DNA of 64,000 nt from positions 7,979,550 to 8,043,549 of the forward strand of contig OZ022240.1 of the NCBI GenBank assembly GCA_963978895.1. Reading direction: 5' to 3'. Shown here piece by piece: positions 23,592-38,967 of the stretch. Each line of letters opens with the position of its first letter. Within the stretch, counting starts at the first letter, position 1. The notes beneath the pieces were generated by a model. It had not been told where the DNA came from, made no database searches, and saw only the letters and a list, made by a program, of their open reading frames with translations. The position numbers and the translations under genes were made by a program. The DNA comes from Erpobdella octoculata. Taxonomy: Eukaryota; Annelida; Clitellata; Hirudinida; Erpobdellidae.

Positions 23592-23944
23592 GTCACCAAG
23601 TTATTCAGAAATTTTGCCAGCCTCAGAGGAATATTATTTTATACTTTTTAAGGCGCGAGAAACACGTTGTTTTTAAAAAAAAATGTATTTTTTATTATGT
23701 ACAAGTTATTTTTTGTCTTCTGTCAGCCATTCCTTTATTCATTTTAGAATATTGCTTCATATTCCAGGCATCTATTTTTCCCCATTCTTGTATATGTGGT
23801 ACTTTGTCAAAAGCTTTAGCAAAATCTAGATAAACTATAATATGTTAGGGATCATTCATCCAATTGGGTATAGAATTTTTCAGAGTTTCAAAGCAATCCA
23901 GCAAAATTTGTAAGCACGAACGCTCTTGTACAAATCCATAGTGG

Positions 23945-24345
23945 CTATTTATCAAAAGAGTGAGATATTGAGAGAAAAATCGAGATAGCAGAAGAAAGAC
24001 AGAGAATTCTGTTTATGTGTGTGCTTGAGAAAAAGATAAAAAAAAGAGAGTGAAGGAAAACCGGAGGTTTTTGTGTGTGTTTGTGTGATAAAGAGATAGG
24101 GAAGGAGAGAGAAAAAGAGATAGCAGAAGCTAGATAGAAGATTGAGAGTGTGTGTCCGATAGAGAAAGAACCCGGCAATGGCGGGTATCTCAACCAGTTA
24201 AATTATAACATTTTTTTCGCCTTTTTACGTGCGGTCTTTTTAGTTTCGCCTTGTTATTTTCGCTCTTATTATTGTGCGCTATTTTTTGCATTCGCCCTTT
24301 TTAGTTTTGTTCTTTTGTTTTTATCTTTTTGATAGGATACCAGCT
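23945..24345 (-). repeat. Dispersed repeat with GGGCGAA phrase array (copy 2)
   Basis: Inverted relative of 2870-3235. On the minus strand it reads GGTATCCTATCAAAAAGAT, A-rich GGGCGAATGC/GGCGAAAC phrases, TTATAATTTAACTGGTTGAG, ATACCCGCCATTGCCGGGTTC, then a CACACAC and TCTCTTTC tract. Confidence 0.65.
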
Positions 24346-27568
<3,223 letters not shown>

Positions 27569-30500
27569 TCATGCATTGGATTCCCTGATGGTGTAATCGG
27601 CTCTTCCGTCCTCGGGAGTGTTGATGTCACTGTACTGTCTGTAGAACTCGTTGCTGTTGTACTGGTGGCATGCATATGGATTCGTTTAGATGGAACAGTT
27701 GTTTAAAATGTTAATAACAAAGCCAAATAAATTAATATATATAAATATAAATACAATTATGAATTTATCTAGATAATATATTAATTGATTATATTGAAAG
27801 ATTTTTAGTTTGAATAGCAAGTGATAAGATGAAGAGTAGAAGGATATCCACTTCAACAGGTGCTCCCTGCTGTTTTAGTTAATGGAAATTTCCCATTGCA
27901 ACTGTTTTTTGTGAGGCAGGTAAGACTGATCCAAAAAGCTTTGTGGGATTGAAATACATTACTGCTTTCTAATTTTTATACATTAATAATAACTTATTGA
28001 CCAGTGGTTACAAACATGTTAAACTTACGGCTGGTGGTGGTGTGGTGCGTCTGTTGTGTGCAGCTATGTGGGCCTGTCTGGCTTTAGGGAAGCTGGAATT
28101 AATAAAATTGTAACATGATGTTATAATATATGGAAACACTAGCGGGGTTCCCAGGCGTTGCCCGGAGTTCTTTGAGGTTTTTTTTATCATTTTCTCCCTC
28201 TCTCCCGTTTCCATCCCTGCTTGCTCTCCTGCTCCTTCTCACTCTTCCTCTCCCCTTCCTGCTCAATTGCTCTCCAGTTCCTACTTTCACTCGCCTTTCC
28301 AATCCCGCTATTTTTCTTTCTTCCTCTCCCTCCTAACTTCTTTTACACATAAAACATAAAATAGACTTAATAAAAGTTGCTTAAAACCTTCAAACTTTGT
28401 TACATAAACTAAATTTGAATTTTGTTATGCAGTAATCTTTGATGTTCATGCATAGGCACTTTAGGCCTGGAAAGTTTTTTGGTCATAAAAACATAAAAAT
28501 TGTTTAAAATATTAAAAGCTGCCCTATCTTTTTCTCCTCCATTCCAAATTTTGTTAAAATTGGTCCAGTGGTTTGGATTTGTATAGGGGACAGACAAACA
28601 GACAGACAGTCATTTTTATATAGACAAACATGCAGATGAATTTCCTAAGCTTTTAAAAAAGACAAGTTGAAGCTGTTGAAATTATGAATGAAAAACTTAA
28701 TTGAAAGATGTCTGATGTTAAGAAACACTTTCTTTAAAGTTATTGATGGCATGAAAGTTGAAAGAGAGAGAGAGAGAAACACAGAGGAAACAAACAAAAG
28801 GAGGGAGAGAGAAAGAGATAGAGAGAGAAAGTAAGAAACCAAACCAAAACAATGTGGGAAAAACAAACCAGTTAAGGCCACAAACCTGATGCCTCAAGGG
28901 GATTATTTGAATAAAACAGTCCTAAATTAAGTCACAGTCCAATAAACAGACTACCTTATTAACATATGCATAATAAGAATAACAAAGAATCTCTACACAG
29001 TTAGAATTTGAAACAAAGGCACATTTTTAAGGAAAAAAGTCTTGGGAAAACAAAGATGTAGATGAGCTGATAAAAAGGAAAAAGAAAATTATTTGGGTTT
29101 GTACTCAAGTGAACTGTTAATGATGAACCAAGGTCAAATAAGGTCAAGATCAATAAAAATCAGACAAACAATAAATAATTCAGCAACTGCATCAGTTTTC
29201 ATCTACATAAGTGGTCTATCTACCTACCTGTAATATAAAGGTGATGGAGGTGCCTGATGGTGATGATGAATCTGTGACATGAAAGGTCCCCCTTCTTCTT
29301 CATCCTGATCAGTGTATGATTTCCTGTCATTCAAACAAACAATTCCAAAATAATTAAAAATAAATTTAGAGGACATTCAACATTGGGGCTCAGACAAAAT
29401 GTAACTCAACAAAATTCCCGAGAAAAAAACATGATAAAAAATATTTGTCTGCAGCATCTTGTGCATGACTTCTTGTATGTGACATAACTGTGATTTTTTA
29501 AGACATTTTGTCATGACTGTTTTTTCACTTATGAAACCTGCATATCAGGTGCATCTACAAAGTAGGGATGTGCCAAAATTCATTACTGTAGAATTTTAAT
29601 AAACTCGGTCAAATCCGAATCCATTGGATTTTGGGTCATTGGAATCAGATTTCAGGTCAAAATATCTTCTAATGCATGAAATAAATAAATAAATTATAAT
29701 AATGTATTCAATTTAGATGCAGAAATAAATTAAACAAAATATAAAACACAATTTTTTAACTTGCTTTAAGAAAACAAAAGTTTGTAGGATTTTTTTTAAC
29801 TTTTAATGCTGGTGTAGACAACTCAGCCAGTCAATTAGTGTGTGTTTAGTTTGTTTCAACAGAGAGTGGTAAAAATAGCCAAGCATCTTTCACAAAACGC
29901 ACAATATGAACAATAAATAGGCAAGAAAATGTGATCATGGCTATATTGAAATAGTCACATAGGACACCATATCACAATTAACATGTGATATCATATTGGT
30001 ATTCTTTAATTTGTATGGAATGAACATTGATTCTTGTCACATATGAGTACAAATAATTGTAAGCATAAATACTCAAGCTTGTTAACATAGCATAACAATT
30101 TTATCAGGACACATATTATGAATCTTCAACATAGCATAACCATTTTATTACAACACATACTCAGATCTTCAACATAGAATAACCATTTCATCACAACATA
30201 TATTCAGATCTTCAACATAACATAACCATTTCATCACAACATATATTCAGATGATCAACATAACATAACCATTTCATCACAACATATATTCAGATGATCA
30301 ACATAACATATGATCACATCACAACACGTACAAAATCATCAACAATAAAACTGCAAAAAAAAGAAGTTTAATAACTAAAGAGCAACAACATAAAAGAAGT
30401 TAAAAAATGTTGAAGCCTAACTTACGGGGAGTCGTCATCATAGCTGCATAATTAATGAAACATTAGAATAGACTTATTCTAATTTTATTTATTAATTAAC

Positions 30501-31915
30501 ATAACATGTTCAGTTAAAAATTGCATTTGTATGCAGAAATTCATATCAAAACAAAGTCATTTTTAAAAAGTTTAAATTTTCAGATCGGAAGCAGTAAGTG
30601 AATGCAATGCATCAAAACCTGTTTTAAATAATTGATTGACGAACAAATTATATAATAAATAAATAAATAAATAAATAAATGAATAATGAATAAATACTAA
30701 CTTGATGCCAACAACTCTCCACGTCTTCGACGAAACAACCACAAGAGCAGAGAACAACAATCCGGTTGTCACGGATGACAAGAACATGAAAAGAACACCA
30801 GGCCTTCGATGGAACAAATACATAAAAAAAACTTTTAAATTTAAAAAATAAAATAAAAATTATAATAAAATCTAATTAAAAACAATATGATGACAATAAT
30901 ATAAATTATTATCTGAGAGGTAATATATATACATATAGTATATACATACAGTGTAAAATAGCAAACTCCTTCGAGAACGTCTATGTAATCCTTGTGTACA
31001 TTTGTGCAATCAATCAGAGCGTTGATAGACATCAAAATGGCTTTCATGTTTGTCAGACCGACGTCAACAAGTTGTTTTGAACGAATAAACTAATTGAAGA
31101 AATACAAAATTGAAACAGTTATTTATTTATTTATTTACGTACAAAAGAGAATTAATTATAATTTTCATTTATTAACTTCAACTTGTGCATTCACCAGCTG
31201 ATGGTTATAATATTTACGTGACATGATAATTACATTTATAATATTTACATGACATGATGATTACATTTATAATAATTACATGACATGATGATCACATTTA
31301 TAAAATTTATGTGACATAGATTTTGAAAAAATAAAAAAAATAAACCAGGGAAGTGGACCTAAAGGAATACTTTTTAAAATAACTTTTAATCACTCTGTGC
31401 AAGAGCTTCCCAAAATCGCTTCAGACAATATTTTTTCAAATATATTTAATTAAAAAAATACATTTGTGAGCTTCATTTTGAGCCAAGAATAGCTTTAATC
31501 AAAAAGGAGTTTTATACATTCCTAATCCATATCTTTGAAATACAGAGAAATCAAGGAAAAGGACCAATTTTAAACACATAAATAATTAAGATCTTTAATA
31601 CGGGACAGGAATTTTAAAATTATACTTACTTCATGACTGCCAAAATGCTTATCAGCAGCTTCAGTAGCTTTTATAAACGATGCATTAGCTTCGTTTATGT
31701 AATCCGTAACTCTCCTCAAAGCCTGAAATAATAACAAAAATAAAAAACAACCAAAATAAATAAGATATATATATATATTAATTAAAATATTATTTACATA
31801 AATACTGAAACTTGAAGAAACAAACATACAAGACTAACCTCATTAAATGGATTGGCAGCAATAGAATTGTCACATTTAATGTAGTAGTGAATAATGGCTG
31901 TCAGGTTATTAAAAA

Positions 31916-31964
<49 letters not shown>

Positions 31965-34900
31965 AATAATTAAAGCTAAAAATTTTATGATTTGAAGAAA
32001 TAAAACCATAAAATAAACATTAATAGCTCATCTATTAAAATTTTATGTTACACAACGTAAAACAATAGGAATAAATTAAATTATTATTGCCTAATAACTT
32101 TCATTTATGTGACTATGCAATAATAAAAAGAAATATAATAAATATAACATACACAATACACATGTTTCCGAGGCATGTATAATAAATATATATATAAATA
32201 TAATAAATAACATACACATTTCTACATGTTCCAATGCATATATAATAAATATAAATAAATATAAGAAACAAAATACACATTTCCACATGTTCCAATGCAT
32301 ATATAATAAATATAAATAAATAAACAAAATAAATATAATAAATAACATACACATTTCCACATGTTCCAGTGCATAAATAATAAATATAAATAAATAAATA
32401 AAATAAAAAACATACACATTTCCACATGTTCCAAGGCATAACCTTCAACAACAGGATCGGGATCAGAGCAGAAATCTCCCATTCCCTGTTGATACAAACT
32501 CCAATGTTTATCAGTTCTCATTTTTCAATACAAATTAGGAGAATTACGATACGTAAACAAAAACTTCCGTGAAAGATGAACGGCTTGAATATATTTATAG
32601 AGAAATAAAGATGACTGAAACAAACAATTAAAACTCACAACTGCCACTCCAAGGTGAATACCTGCAAACAGCCAACTCAAAACGAGACTGAATATACCAA
32701 ATGCACAAAACCTGTAATTTTGAAAAAAAAAAACACTTTTTTAAAAATTCTTAAATAATCTCATCGTTAATTAAATAGGAAATTCAAAACCAGTCTTCCA
32801 CAAAAAATATCAAAAAATTAGAAGAATTTCAAATAACGGTTTCTTATGATAATTAAAAATTGAAATGATGAAAATTTCAATGCGTTTGTAAAACTACGGA
32901 TATGCTCTGATCGTTTATGCGGGTAAGATATGTCTCATTAAACAGCAACAGATTTACATTATTCAAAAGATACATATCATCAAAGAAAAAAAATTCTATT
33001 ATTATTTGGTGTAGCAGACATCATTCAATGGAAATCATCAAAAAAATTCTATTATTATTAGGCTTCAATTTATTTATTTACTCATCTTGAGCCAAAAAGA
33101 AAAAATCTGAGATTTTAAAAGTATTTAAATCGTTCCATCTTTAAAAAATGTTGGAAACCACAATCAGTTAACATAAATTATAATTACATTCCTCCATTAA
33201 ATTCAAAAAGAAAACAAAATAAATGTTTATTCAAATTAATACAGCTAAAGAACCAACAGGAGTAAAGTGCATTTAGAGTTTCGACCGATGCCAACCAATA
33301 AGATCAGACACAACAGAAGAAGCCATCCAAATGTTGCCCAGGTACCCGATCTCCTGCATGTTTAGAATTTAAAAAAAAAAACAATTAAATTCCATACAGA
33401 ATAACTTGAATGGTAAATTAAAAACCACAAATAACTATATGCTGTTAAGAGAAATAATTTTTGTTCATTAACATACAGGCCAGCTCATTAACATACGGGC
33501 CAGTTCATTAACATAATGGCCAGTTCAATAAGATACGGGCCAGTTCATTAACATACGGGCCAGACCATTAACATACAGGCCAGCTAATTAACATACGGGC
33601 CAGTTTATTAATATATAAAGAATTTTATTTATATAAGAACAAAATTATTAATATAAGCAATCAATTTCACTTTAAAATCTGATACGATTCTTTAAATATC
33701 TTTCAAACTAGCAAACCAATTTTTCTCAATATCTCATGAATATCTAACTTTAATAATTGATAACTTTATAAAAAAATATTCATTAAACCTTCTGATTTGA
33801 TATATTTATCTAAATTCATAAAGAAATAAATAAAACTATCAAAATAATAAATACCTAATAATGGTGACCCGTCAAATGGGCCTCAGACAAATGGGCCCGC
33901 GACAAATGGGCCCTGACAAATGGGCCCCTACAAAACGACCCCCGTCATAACGGCCCCCGACTAAAGGGCCCTTACTTTTTAGATTACATCAAAGCGTTTA
34001 CGTTGTTTTTTACAAACTTTTTAAAAACTTTTATTTAGGTTACAATCTCTGTGTGTGTTTGTGTATATGTGTGTGTGTGTGTCTTTCTCTGTACGCAAAT
34101 CTTGCAATTAAAATTTAACCAGCTTTTTGACTAGCTAGGAAGCTGAAACTTTCAGCATAGCTTTATATTGGACGACAATACATGATTCAATTGAAAAAAA
34201 AAACAATTTAATTTGAACATATTTGGTATTTCTAAATCGAGTGTATTTGAAATCAAAGTTTGTGTTGAAAAATTCGTTTTTCTTTTACTTGTTTACAAGG
34301 TCAGATTAAAACGGATAGTTCTTACATGATTGTAATATTCACACTATTTTCTGAAGGGTCAGCTGTTGATCAAATTAGTGTTTTTTTTATGATCACTAGC
34401 GGGGTACCCGGTGTTGCCCGGGTGTTTTAAAGGTTTCTCTCTCTCTCCAGCTTCTCTCACGCTCCCGGTCGTTTTCCCGTTCCCGCTTGCTTTCCCGTTC
34501 CCTTTCCCTCTCCCGGTCGCTTTTACGTTCCCAATCGCTTTCCCGTTCTCGATCACTTTCCCTCTCCCTTTCCCGCTCGCTTTCCCACTCCAGGTCCCTT
34601 TCCCGATCACTTTACGGCTCCCGATCGCTTTCCCGCTTGCTCTCCTCTTCATAGTCGCTTTCCCTTTCTTGCTTGCTTTTTTGTTCTTGGTCGCTTTTCT
34701 GTTCCCGCTTGTTTTCCCGTTCATTCTCTAGTTCCAGTTTCTGCTCGCTCATTTTGTGACCGATTTTAATTTTTTCACAAAAACTTTCCTCTATTGACTC
34801 TCAAAGTTGTGAGAAAATTTCATTACGATCCGATGAATGGTGTAGCAATGCATAAAGAACATACCCACACACACACGCAGACAGTCATTTTTATATATAC

Positions 34901-37900
34901 ATATTAAGAATGCTGTTTAATAATTTTTGTGCTTTATAATATTTTTCATTTTTTCTGTTTATAAATTTTTGTCAATTTACAATTAATCATGAAAAAAATA
35001 ATTACAAAAAATGATTTTCAATAAATAACTAAAAGAAAGCGACTCTTACATATGATATTCATATGTACACTAATATACAGAAAATCTCGGCTATAGAAAG
35101 TAAGCTTTAAGCAAGGCGGTCAAGAATGCAGGCCCTTTTTAAAAAGTTTGTAAAAAATTTGTAAAAAGTTTGTAAAAAGTTTGTAAAATGTTTGTGAAAA
35201 GTTTGTAAAAAGTTTGTAAAACATTTGTAAAAAGTTTGTAAACAGTTTGTAAAAAGTTTGTAAAAAGTTTGTAAAAAACAACGTAAACGCTTTGATGTAA
35301 TTTAAAAAGTAAGGGCCCTTTTGTCGAGGCCCTTATGTCGGGGGCATTTTTGTCGGGGCTCTTTTGACGGGGCCCATTTGATGGGGTACCCCTAATAATA
35401 ATTGAATTGCGATGAAAAGCAAAATTTATCCGACCTGTAAAGTTCATACTTTCTGGCCGTAGCAATGTAAGGATGAAAATCCATATCTTGAAGTTTACGA
35501 TAAATTTCCGCCATGCTGTCCTGAATGCTTCGAGCGAAACCTTTAGCTTTATCGGCCTCAATGTAGAATTCTTTATCCGGTGGTCTCTGCTGGCTAAGAG
35601 TCTTGAATATGGCAGATATTTCCTCAATGCCTCTAGAAACTGTAGTATTTGTTGTCCTGTGAAGAGCTGAAATCTTTGAAGGAAAATTTAACATTTTGAA
35701 TTCTTTTAAACACGAGTAATGTGATTGCTTTGTTTTTAAATTAATAATAAAATAAAAAAAACATTATTATCTATAAATTTGCAACCAATTAAAATCATAA
35801 TCACAACGATGGCAATGCGCAACAAACGATTAACATAAAACATGAATTATCAAGCTATCTACAATAAAAGAACTGCTATAAACAATTATTTCTTAATTGC
35901 ATATAAAATCAGCAAAAGCAAAGAAAAGTAATATATAAACAACATTCACATCACATTATACATTTCATTTTATTGCCTTCAGTGCTAATGCAAGCTCATA
36001 ACTCGTATCATTTCCGGTTTTGCCTACAATTTTCCGGCCTTGCATGGTCGGACCATAATTAGAACACATCAAAGTTAAGATTCAAACCTGCATCTTAATC
36101 TTGTTGACAGTGAACGTGATATCACTAGTTGCAGCAGCAATATTGTTAACTCCTTTGTTTGTATCTTCATTACCATACATTCCAAGTGCAATGAAGCCAC
36201 TGAAACGCATCACAATTATTACATGCTTTTGTAATGTCATAAGAAATACCAACATATAAAATTATGAAATTATATCATAGAAAATAATAATAATGTTTGA
36301 AAATTTCTGAAAATAAATAAGGATCTCATATATAAAAAATTATTTATAAGCAATTTAAAACAGAAAAAGAGAGATGAGACCTTAAACATCAACAAAATCT
36401 ACCAGCATTGGCTCAAGCCCGAGCAGCAACTATTTTCAATTCATTTTCGAACATTTAACAAAATTAAAGAGCAAAAAAATATTTTTCTTGCAAAAATATT
36501 ATATTGCTGGTCCTATCTGCAAGCTGCCAACATTTAAAAGTGGCTGCCGGTCTGTTCTGTAAGAGGCACTCAAAAATGAATGTACTTTAACTTCTTCATA
36601 CAAACAAAAAACCAACCATGAGATGACCATCAATATAGAAAGAGTCCATTTTAAACAAGTTAATTTCCTTCTTTTCCCCGGATCTTGTTGGCAGCATCGA
36701 TAGCAGAAGTAGACCAAAAATAGAAAAAGTGTGAGCAACAGACACATTATCGGTATGGCAACCCAAAACATAAGCGACTGTATTAAATACAAAATAAAAT
36801 CTATCAATCAATCTTTTAAAAGTTATGTTATGATAAGAAAATAGTCCAAGCCTGACTTGCCCGGAATAACTCAGTGAAAGACTTAGTCTAGACTTAGTTT
36901 TTGATAGATAAATTTTAATAAACTTTAAGACATAATGAAACATATTCTGGCATTAACCCAGTTTAGCAGTCTAATTTATTTGGTCCAGAAAGTAATGAAA
37001 TATTACACTTAATAAACAGCATACATAACAAAAAAATAAAGTTAATGAATTGATAAATGCAGAGACAAAATAATGTATTCAAATTACGTCAGTAAAACAA
37101 GCATTTATAACATTTTTTCAATATTTAACAGCAATACAGAAGAGAAGTAGTTAGCTTCTGCAAGGATCTATTCTCAATGTGGTCGAAAGCAAAAAACGTG
37201 TGACAAAAAAAATAAAATAAAATAAAATAAGTGAGTTGTTATAGCAGACATGGTGTAATTACAATCTACACAATACTTAAAAATAATGTTTAGCTCCATC
37301 TAAGATTTTCCATAACTGCTCCAAATTTAATTAAGAAATTTTAAAATAGAGCTTAATTTAAATAATTTAAAAATTAAAATACATAAAGTTTAAAAGCACC
37401 TAAATTTAATTATTCTGTAAGGTTTGAGAACATTAACTTAACTTCATTACTTTGTGGCAGGCAGAGCACTGTAAAACTAGCTTGGAGAAACTGAAACTGG
37501 GTGCATATTAACCATCACATATTTGAAACTGGATGCATGTTAACTATCACATATTTGAAACTGGATGCATATTAACTATCACATATTTGAAACTGGATGC
37601 ATATTAATTATTAACCATCACAATTTTGAAAATGGGTGCATATTAACTATCACATATTTGAAACTGGATGCATATTAACTATCACATATTTGAAACTGGA
37701 TGCATATTAATTATTAACCATCACAATTTTGAAAATGGGTGCATATTAACTATCACATATTTAAAACTGGGTGCATATTAACCATCACATATTTTTCACG
37801 TGAATTTTTTAACATCTAGATAATTTATTAATTTAAATGTTTTAGACTATTTTCTTTTTAAAATTGTTCATCTTGTTTATAAATGAAATTGTACTACTTT

Positions 37901-38307
37901 GCAAACCCATATTTAACTTCACCAGATTTCTTGTGACAAAAATTCTTAGTAAGCAATTTATTCTAAATGTGTTCTGTTATCACTCTGATATTGTATTTCA
38001 TCATGCAAGGCTTTTCATAATTTCTATCAAAAATAACAATAACCTGGTTTGATAAATTTCACAATTACCACTTCAACACCACAGAAAAGAGAATCGAGTC
38101 ACAAAAAAATAAACAAAAAATTACTGTCGAAAAATCATTAATAAGCCTTGCCTCTTTGTATTTTGGGTCATTGAGGTTGTGACTAGAGCTGACAGCTTCA
38201 AAAGTGAGGTCCCAATGTGGCAGGGAATGAAGCCATTTCACCCACCACGGAACTTCGTATTCCTTCATTGGAACAACGTAAATTTCTTCATCGTCTTCTT
38301 CGTACAT
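27569..38307 (-). CDS. TTYH: Tweety-family (TTYH) five-pass membrane protein, 15 coding exons
   Basis: Tweety homologues are dimeric plasma-membrane proteins once proposed as volume-regulated anion channels and now also linked to lipid binding. Exons, N to C: 38125-38307, 36617-36777, 36088-36199, 35435-35673, 33258-33353, 32639-32711, 32443-32485, 31839-31897, 31630-31722, 30950-31089, 30702-30803, 30426-30443, 29228-29323, 28029-28092, 27569-27661. All phases agree, predicting 523 aa, the family's usual size. Markers: PWWVKWLHSLPHWDL (residues 20-34), TM1 62-86 then YRCC, TM2 104-125 with GMYGNEDTNKG, TM3 about 235-255, TM4 264-287, DFCSDPD, YYIKCD, NPF, DCTNVHKDYIDVLEGVCY, TM5 402-422, and an acidic, His/Pro-rich cytoplasmic tail. 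ATG 38307 follows an in-frame stop upstream, supporting this start; an upstream non-coding exon remains possible. Donors are mostly GTAAGT-like; one coding exon is only 18 bp. Prominin was considered, but both large loops are too short. Confidence 0.93.
28139..28625 (+). mobile_element. Family S-like element, copy 6, in a tweety intron
   Basis: Diverged full-length form: head ACTAGCGGGGTTCCCAGGCG, a CT-rich core with weak 18-bp units, CACATAAAACATAAAATAG, and an RTE-type end CCAGTGGTTTGGATTTGTAT, GACAGACAAACAGACAGACAG, TCATTTTTATATAGAC. It supports the RTE-like reading of the family. Confidence 0.78.
29990..30320. repeat. About 40-bp minisatellite in a tweety intron
   Basis: Unit ACATAACATAACCATTTCAT...ATATATTCAGATCTTCA repeated about six times between 30085 and 30310, with increasing similarity to the right. 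Confidence 0.85.
31190..31320. repeat. 31-bp minisatellite in a tweety intron
   Basis: TTTATAATATTTACATGACA plus TGATGATTACA, about four copies with small changes. Confidence 0.8.
32140..32442. repeat. Tandem units abutting a tweety splice donor
   Basis: A unit of about 65-80 bp (ACACATTTCCACATGTTCCA then AATGCATATATAATAAATATAAATAAATA) is repeated four times. On the minus strand the first copy begins at the donor of exon 32443-32485 (GAAG|GTTATGCC), so each unit carries a decoy version of the intron start. Confidence 0.75.
33472..33612. repeat. 20-bp minisatellite in a tweety intron
   Basis: ACGGGCCAGTTCATTAACAT repeated about seven times with single-base variants (ACAGGCCAGCTCATTAACAT and similar). 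Confidence 0.9.
34017..34300 (+). repeat. Dispersed repeat family T (copy 2), inside FB2
   Basis: Same order as 5690-5935: ACTTTTATTTAGGTTACAAT, (GT)n, CGCAAATCTTGCAATTAAAA, TTTGACTAGCTAGGAAGCTG, TTTCTAAATCGAGTGTATTT. Confidence 0.7.
34395..34905 (+). mobile_element. Family S element, copy 7, complete, nested in FB2
   Basis: Head ACTAGCGGGGTACCCGGTGT, a minisatellite core (diverged GGTCGCTTTCCCGTTCCC units, 34450-34735), GCTCATTTTGTGACCGATTT, TTGACTCTCAAAGTTGTGAG, CATTACGATCCGATGAATGG, then CACACACACGCAGACAGTCA and TTTTTATATATAC. It is the simplest intact plus-strand S element, showing the family plan in about 510 bp. Confidence 0.85.
37490..37800. repeat. About 33-bp minisatellite in the first tweety intron
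   Basis: GAAACTGGATGCATATTAAC plus TATCACATATTT repeated about eight times. A longer variant with TTATTAACCATCACAATTTT alternates, giving a partial higher-order pattern. Confidence 0.88.
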
Positions 38308-38344
38308 GTCGTCTTTCTTGATTTTTTTCTGCTCTGTGATATAC

Positions 38345-38960
38345 TGTACCTAACAGTTAGTTAAGACAAGTTAGGAGTTAGTAGGGCAGTTAGTTAGATA
38401 GCTGGAATGGGAGTGACTGACTTAATTAATTATTTAGAATCAACCTGCGTTATTGTCGCTAGGTTAATTCTCAAATGCTATTTGTCCCGCAGGCTTTTCA
38501 AACTTTAATTTGTCTTTTTAATTTAATTAAAATCAGCGAATTTTTCATGCGCGCGCACCCCCTCGAGCGCTATGTTAATCAACAATACAATAGATGCAGA
38601 GCAAACTAAACAGCAGTGAGGTAGCAACACATCGTTATTAATTATAAAATAAGTTTGACAAAACATATGCAAAAATTAATATTCTTTATTAAAATTCAAA
38701 GCCCATGCCCACATTTGGAAAAAATCAGATTTTTTATGTATGATTGTGAAGTAACTTTAGTTAAGAATGCAAATGAGTTCAAGGTTATCAACTGTAGCGG
38801 AAACGAAGTTACGATGTAAAAACTACACGTAAAGCTACAATCAAGATTTATTTGAAATCACCAGACGAAAACAAACGATGTACACGATGTCCTAACTGTA
38901 GTGGAAAAACCAAGAATAAACAACAAATCCCAGTTTTTTTTTGTTACAGTGTCAAATGAC
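38345..38960. other. Upstream flank of the tweety gene
   Basis: Probably 5' UTR, promoter or first non-coding exon of the minus-strand tweety gene, with a short GC-rich patch GCGCGCGCACCCCCTCGAGC at 38548-38570. No promoter element can be assigned from sequence alone. Confidence 0.4.
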
Positions 38961-38967
38961 TAAAGGA

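Larger units (their letters stand above)
23100..23710. mobile_element. Inverted-repeat structure enclosing a LINE end and a small TIR element
   Basis: Arms 23147-23243 and 23592-23700 are inverted copies of one text (AATTTCTGAATAACTTGGT innermost, TACATTTTT outermost). Between them lie a LINE 3' end and a compact hairpin element. It looks like a long-TIR DNA element whose interior was replaced or invaded. Confidence 0.65.
33863..35390. mobile_element. Foldback (FB2): 1528-bp phrase-ended element with 9-bp TSD, in a tweety intron
   Basis: Direct repeats CCTAATAAT at 33854-33862 and 35391-35399 flank it. Arms of about 165 bp: 33863-34025 and 35240-35390 inverted. Outer parts are arrays of GACAAATGGGCCC-like phrases, ending in AGGGCCCTTACTTTTT; inner parts share ATTACATCAAAGCGTTTACG and TTTTTTACAAACTTTTT. 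Tips are GGTGACCCGTCAAATGGG and, inverted, GGTACCCCATCAAATGGG. The right arm carries an expansion of a 12-bp unit AAAAAGTTTGTA (35140-35280). The interior holds a family T repeat (34017-34300) and an S element (34395-34900), not coding sequence. Class inferred as Foldback/MULE-like, as for FB1. Confidence 0.88.

Noticed and set aside
32091..32521. Three overlapping Tyr/Ile-rich frames
   Set aside because: Products of the intronic tandem repeat in the tweety gene; only 32443-32485 is a real exon.
27569..38307. Prominin-like five-pass protein
   Set aside because: The YFCYRCC segment after TM1 first suggested prominin, but PWWV..LH.LPH, GMYGN..T..G, DFC.DP, and DC...H.DY...L.G.CY plus 523 aa total identify tweety.
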